Shown one piece after another: positions 61,798 to 64,000 of a stretch of 64,000 nt of DNA. The first letter of the stretch is position 1. The number at the start of each line of letters is the position of its first letter. Position numbers and translations under genes: made by a program. Origin of the DNA: Burkholderia lata (lineage in GTDB: Bacteria; Pseudomonadota; Gammaproteobacteria; Burkholderiales; Burkholderiaceae); contig NC_007509.1 of assembly GCF_000012945.1 (NCBI RefSeq), positions 1,054,001 through 1,118,000 on the forward strand, read 5' to 3'. Under the pieces are notes generated by a model. It ran no database searches, had not been told where the DNA came from, and saw nothing but the letters and a program-made list of their open reading frames with translations.

Positions 61798-63069
61798 ATG
61801 ACTTCGTCTCCCGCAGCAACCGAACTTTCCACCGGCACCGACTATGACGCGCTTGCCAGCCGCTTCAGGCCGATCTTCGAACGCATCGCGGCCGGCACCG
61901 CGGAACGCGAACGCCGCCGCGAGCTGCCGCACGAGGCGATCGGCTGGCTGAAGGCCGCCGGCTTCGGCGCCGTGCGGCTGCCGGTGCGCGATGGCGGCGC
62001 CGGCGCATCGCTGCCGCAGCTGTTCCGGCTGCTGACCGAACTCGCCGCCGCCGATTCCAATCTGCCGCAGGCATTGCGCGGGCACTTCGCGTTCGTCGAA
62101 GACTGGCTGAACGCGCCGCCCGGCGCCGATCGCCAGACATGGTTCGACCGTTTCGCGAGCGGCCAGCTCGTCGGCAATGCGTGGACGGAAACCGGCGACG
62201 TGGCGCTCGGCCAGACCATCACGAAGGTGTCGGAAAAGCATGGCCGGCTCGTGCTGAACGGCCGGAAGTTCTACAGCACCGGCAGCCTGTTCGCCGACTG
62301 GATCGACGTGTTCGCGCAACGCGCGGACGACGGCAGCGACGTGATCGTCGCCGTGGCAACCGCGCAGCCCGGCGTGATCCGCGAGGACGACTGGGACGGC
62401 TTCGGCCAGACGACGACCGGCAGCGGCACCACGCGCTTCGAAGATGCAGCGGTCGACGCCCGGGACGTGATCGACTTCGCGCGACGCTTCAAGTACCAGA
62501 CGGCGTTCTACCAGCTCTTCCACGTCGCGACGCTGGCCGGCATCGGCCACGCGATCGTGCGCGACGCGGGCGACCTGGTGCGCCGCCGCACCCGCGTATA
62601 CAGCCACGGCAACGCGCCGCGCGCGGCCGACGACGCGCAGCTGCAACAGGTGATCGGCGAAATCGCGTCGTGGGCCTATGCGGCCGACGCGCTCGCGCTG
62701 CGCGCCGCGCAGCCGCTGCAACAGGCCTACGAAGCGCACTTCGGCGGCGACGCCGCGGCCGAGCACGATGCGAACGTCGCGGCCGAGATCGAGTCCGCGC
62801 AAAGCCAGCTCGTCGTGTCGGAACTCGTATTGCGCGCGGCGACGCGCCTGTTCGACGCGCTCGGCGCCTCCGCGACCCGCAGCACGACGGCGCTCGATCG
62901 TCACTGGCGCAACGCGCGCACCGTGTCGTCGCACAATCCGCTCGTCTACAAGGCGCGGATCGTCGGCGACTGGGTCATCAACGGGCGCACGCCGCCGTTC
63001 GTCTGGCAGATCGGCAACGGCCCGGGGGCGAGCACGAGCACGCATGCAGATACAGGAGCCGCCCAATGA
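61798..63069 (+). CDS. DszC/SfnB-like flavin monooxygenase
   Basis: A 423-aa acyl-CoA dehydrogenase-fold monooxygenase: LPHEAIGWLKAAGFGAVRLP, NAWTETGDVALGQTITKVSE, FYSTGSLFADWIDVF, WDGFGQTTTGSGTTRFEDA and TALDRHWRNARTVSSHNPLVYK. DszC converts dibenzothiophene to its sulfone with FMNH2; related enzymes work on other organosulfur compounds. AAGGA lies 6 bases before ATG 61798. Its last codons overlap the start of the DszA-like gene (ATGA), showing translational coupling. Confidence 0.92.
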   Translation: MTSSPAATELSTGTDYDALASRFRPIFERIAAGTAERERRRELPHEAIGWLKAAGFGAVRLPVRDGGAGASLPQLFRLLTELAAADSNLPQALRGHFAFVEDWLNAPPGADRQTWFDRFASGQLVGNAWTETGDVALGQTITKVSEKHGRLVLNGRKFYSTGSLFADWIDVFAQRADDGSDVIVAVATAQPGVIREDDWDGFGQTTTGSGTTRFEDAAVDARDVIDFARRFKYQTAFYQLFHVATLAGIGHAIVRDAGDLVRRRTRVYSHGNAPRAADDAQLQQVIGEIASWAYAADALALRAAQPLQQAYEAHFGGDAAAEHDANVAAEIESAQSQLVVSELVLRAATRLFDALGASATRSTTALDRHWRNARTVSSHNPLVYKARIVGDWVINGRTPPFVWQIGNGPGASTSTHADTGAAQ

Positions 63070-64000
63070 GCAAGACCATCCGCTTCAATGCGTTCGAGAT
63101 GAACTGCGTCGGCCACCAGTCGCCCGGGCTGTGGGCCCATCCGCGCGACCGGTCGTGGCAGTACAAGGATCTCGACTACTGGACCGACCTCGCCCGCGTG
63201 CTCGAACGCGGGATTTTCGATGCGATCTTCATCGCGGACGTGATCGGCTACTACGATGTCTACAAGGGCAGCAATTACCACGCGCTGCACCAGGCCGCGC
63301 AGATCCCGGTCAACGATCCGCTGCAGCTCGCCGCGCCGATCGCGATGGCGACCGAGCATCTCGGCATCGGCATCACCGCGTCGACGACGTTCGAGCACCC
63401 GTACACGTTCGCGCGCCGGCTGTCGACCGCCGACCATCACACGAAGGGCCGGCTCGCGTGGAATATCGTCACGTCCTACCTCGAAAGCGGCGCGAAAAAC
63501 GTCGGCGATAACGGCCTGCGTACCCACGATGACCGCTACGCGGTCGCGGCCGAGTACGTCGAGGTGCTGTACAAGCTGTTCGAGGGCAGCTGGGAGGACG
63601 GCGCGGTGGTCCGCGATCGCGACGGCCGCGTGTTCACGCATCCGGAGAAGGTGCACGAGATCGGCCACAAGGGTCGCTTCTTCGATGTGCCCGGCTACCA
63701 CCTGTGCGAACCGTCGCCGCAGCGCACGCCCGTGTTGTTCCAGGCCGGCGCGTCCGGCCCCGGCAAGGCATTCGCCGCGCAGCACGCGGAATGCGTGTTC
63801 GTCGCCGCGCCGACCCGCCCGCAGCTGGCGCGCTACGTGGCCGACGTGCGCGCGCAGGCCACGGCCGCCGGGCGCGACGCGAGCAAGGTCCTGATCTACA
63901 ACCTCGTCACCGTGATCGTCGACGAAACCGACGAGAAGGCGCAGGCCAAGTTCGACGAATATCGCAAGTACGTGTCGTACGACGGTTCGCTGGTGTTCAT
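63066..64000 (+). CDS. NtaA/DszA-type LLM-class flavin monooxygenase (partial)
   Basis: The first 311 codons of a gene that continues beyond the window. Class-C flavin-dependent monooxygenase (NtaA/SnaA/DszA/SsuD-like) sequence: FNAFEMNCVGHQSPGLWAHP, FDAIFIADVIGYYDVYKGSN, TTFEHPYTFARRLSTADHHT, GRLAWNIVTSYLESGAKNVG and FQAGASGPGKAFAAQHAECV. It uses FMNH2 from a separate reductase, as DszA does with dibenzothiophene sulfone. The start overlaps the DszC-like stop by four bases. Confidence 0.95.
   Translation, partial: MSKTIRFNAFEMNCVGHQSPGLWAHPRDRSWQYKDLDYWTDLARVLERGIFDAIFIADVIGYYDVYKGSNYHALHQAAQIPVNDPLQLAAPIAMATEHLGIGITASTTFEHPYTFARRLSTADHHTKGRLAWNIVTSYLESGAKNVGDNGLRTHDDRYAVAAEYVEVLYKLFEGSWEDGAVVRDRDGRVFTHPEKVHEIGHKGRFFDVPGYHLCEPSPQRTPVLFQAGASGPGKAFAAQHAECVFVAAPTRPQLARYVADVRAQATAAGRDASKVLIYNLVTVIVDETDEKAQAKFDEYRKYVSYDGSLVF

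Overview
This window looks like part of a secondary, accessory replicon of a high-GC betaproteobacterium, most likely Burkholderia and probably the B. cepacia complex. That is inferred from the GC-rich codon use, three Burkholderia-type Gram-negative porins, an H-NS-family protein, the high density of LysR/TetR/MerR regulators each paired with a small catabolic or efflux unit, and the lack of housekeeping genes. No rRNA, tRNA, insertion sequence, phage, CRISPR array or replication origin was seen.

Layout. 1-3.6 kb: the end of an McrC restriction subunit, a hypothetical gene of less GC-rich composition, a very small SMP-motif protein, and a 2OG-Fe(II)-oxygenase-like gene; this looks like the edge of an accessory island. 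3.7-10.9 kb: LysR/azoreductase, a LuxR regulator, a histidine leader peptide with an attenuator in front of a hisC paralogue, an ankyrin-gene remnant, RidA, H-NS and cupin genes. 11.1-16.8 kb: LysR, M20 amidohydrolase, an orphan family-3 solute-binding protein and two porins facing each other. 17-24 kb: a broken XRE regulator, cytochrome b561, then TetR, cyclase-family hydrolase, fumarylacetoacetase-family hydrolase and porin around a 20-bp palindrome. 24-32 kb: regulator-target pairs (TetR with an unknown gene, LysR with a DHA2 MFS pump, LysR with LysE, LysR with a flavodoxin-fold reductase). 32-41.5 kb: a coniferyl-aldehyde-dehydrogenase-like gene with TetR, then a MerR regulon with three promoters that all have the 19-bp spacer typical of MerR control (DJ-1/PfpI gene, acetoacetate-decarboxylase-family plus saccharopine-dehydrogenase-like operon, alpha/beta hydrolase), then GST with a WYL regulator.

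42.3-57.8 kb is the most interesting block. An AAHS-family MFS transporter, a GMC alcohol oxidase/dehydrogenase and an aldehyde dehydrogenase form a forward operon. A LysR gene follows, then a long reverse set: two CaiB/BaiF CoA-transferases, a DUF35 zinc-ribbon/OB protein, a thiolase-fold protein that has lost its catalytic Cys, His and Cys, a MaoC-like hotdog protein, an acyl-CoA dehydrogenase and an alpha-methylacyl-CoA-racemase-like protein. The DUF35, degenerate thiolase, MaoC and acyl-CoA dehydrogenase set has the same parts as the retro-aldolase machinery used on steroid side chains (Ltp2-ChsH2 type). I infer an undescribed route that activates a branched or alicyclic acid as a CoA thioester and cleaves it by retro-aldol chemistry to an aldehyde or ketone plus a short acyl-CoA.

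58-64 kb: an Imm50-like orphan, an HD phosphohydrolase, a DUF3224 protein, then divergent SfnB/DszC-type flavoproteins and a DszA/NtaA-type monooxygenase, which suggest organosulfur scavenging; the last gene runs off the window.
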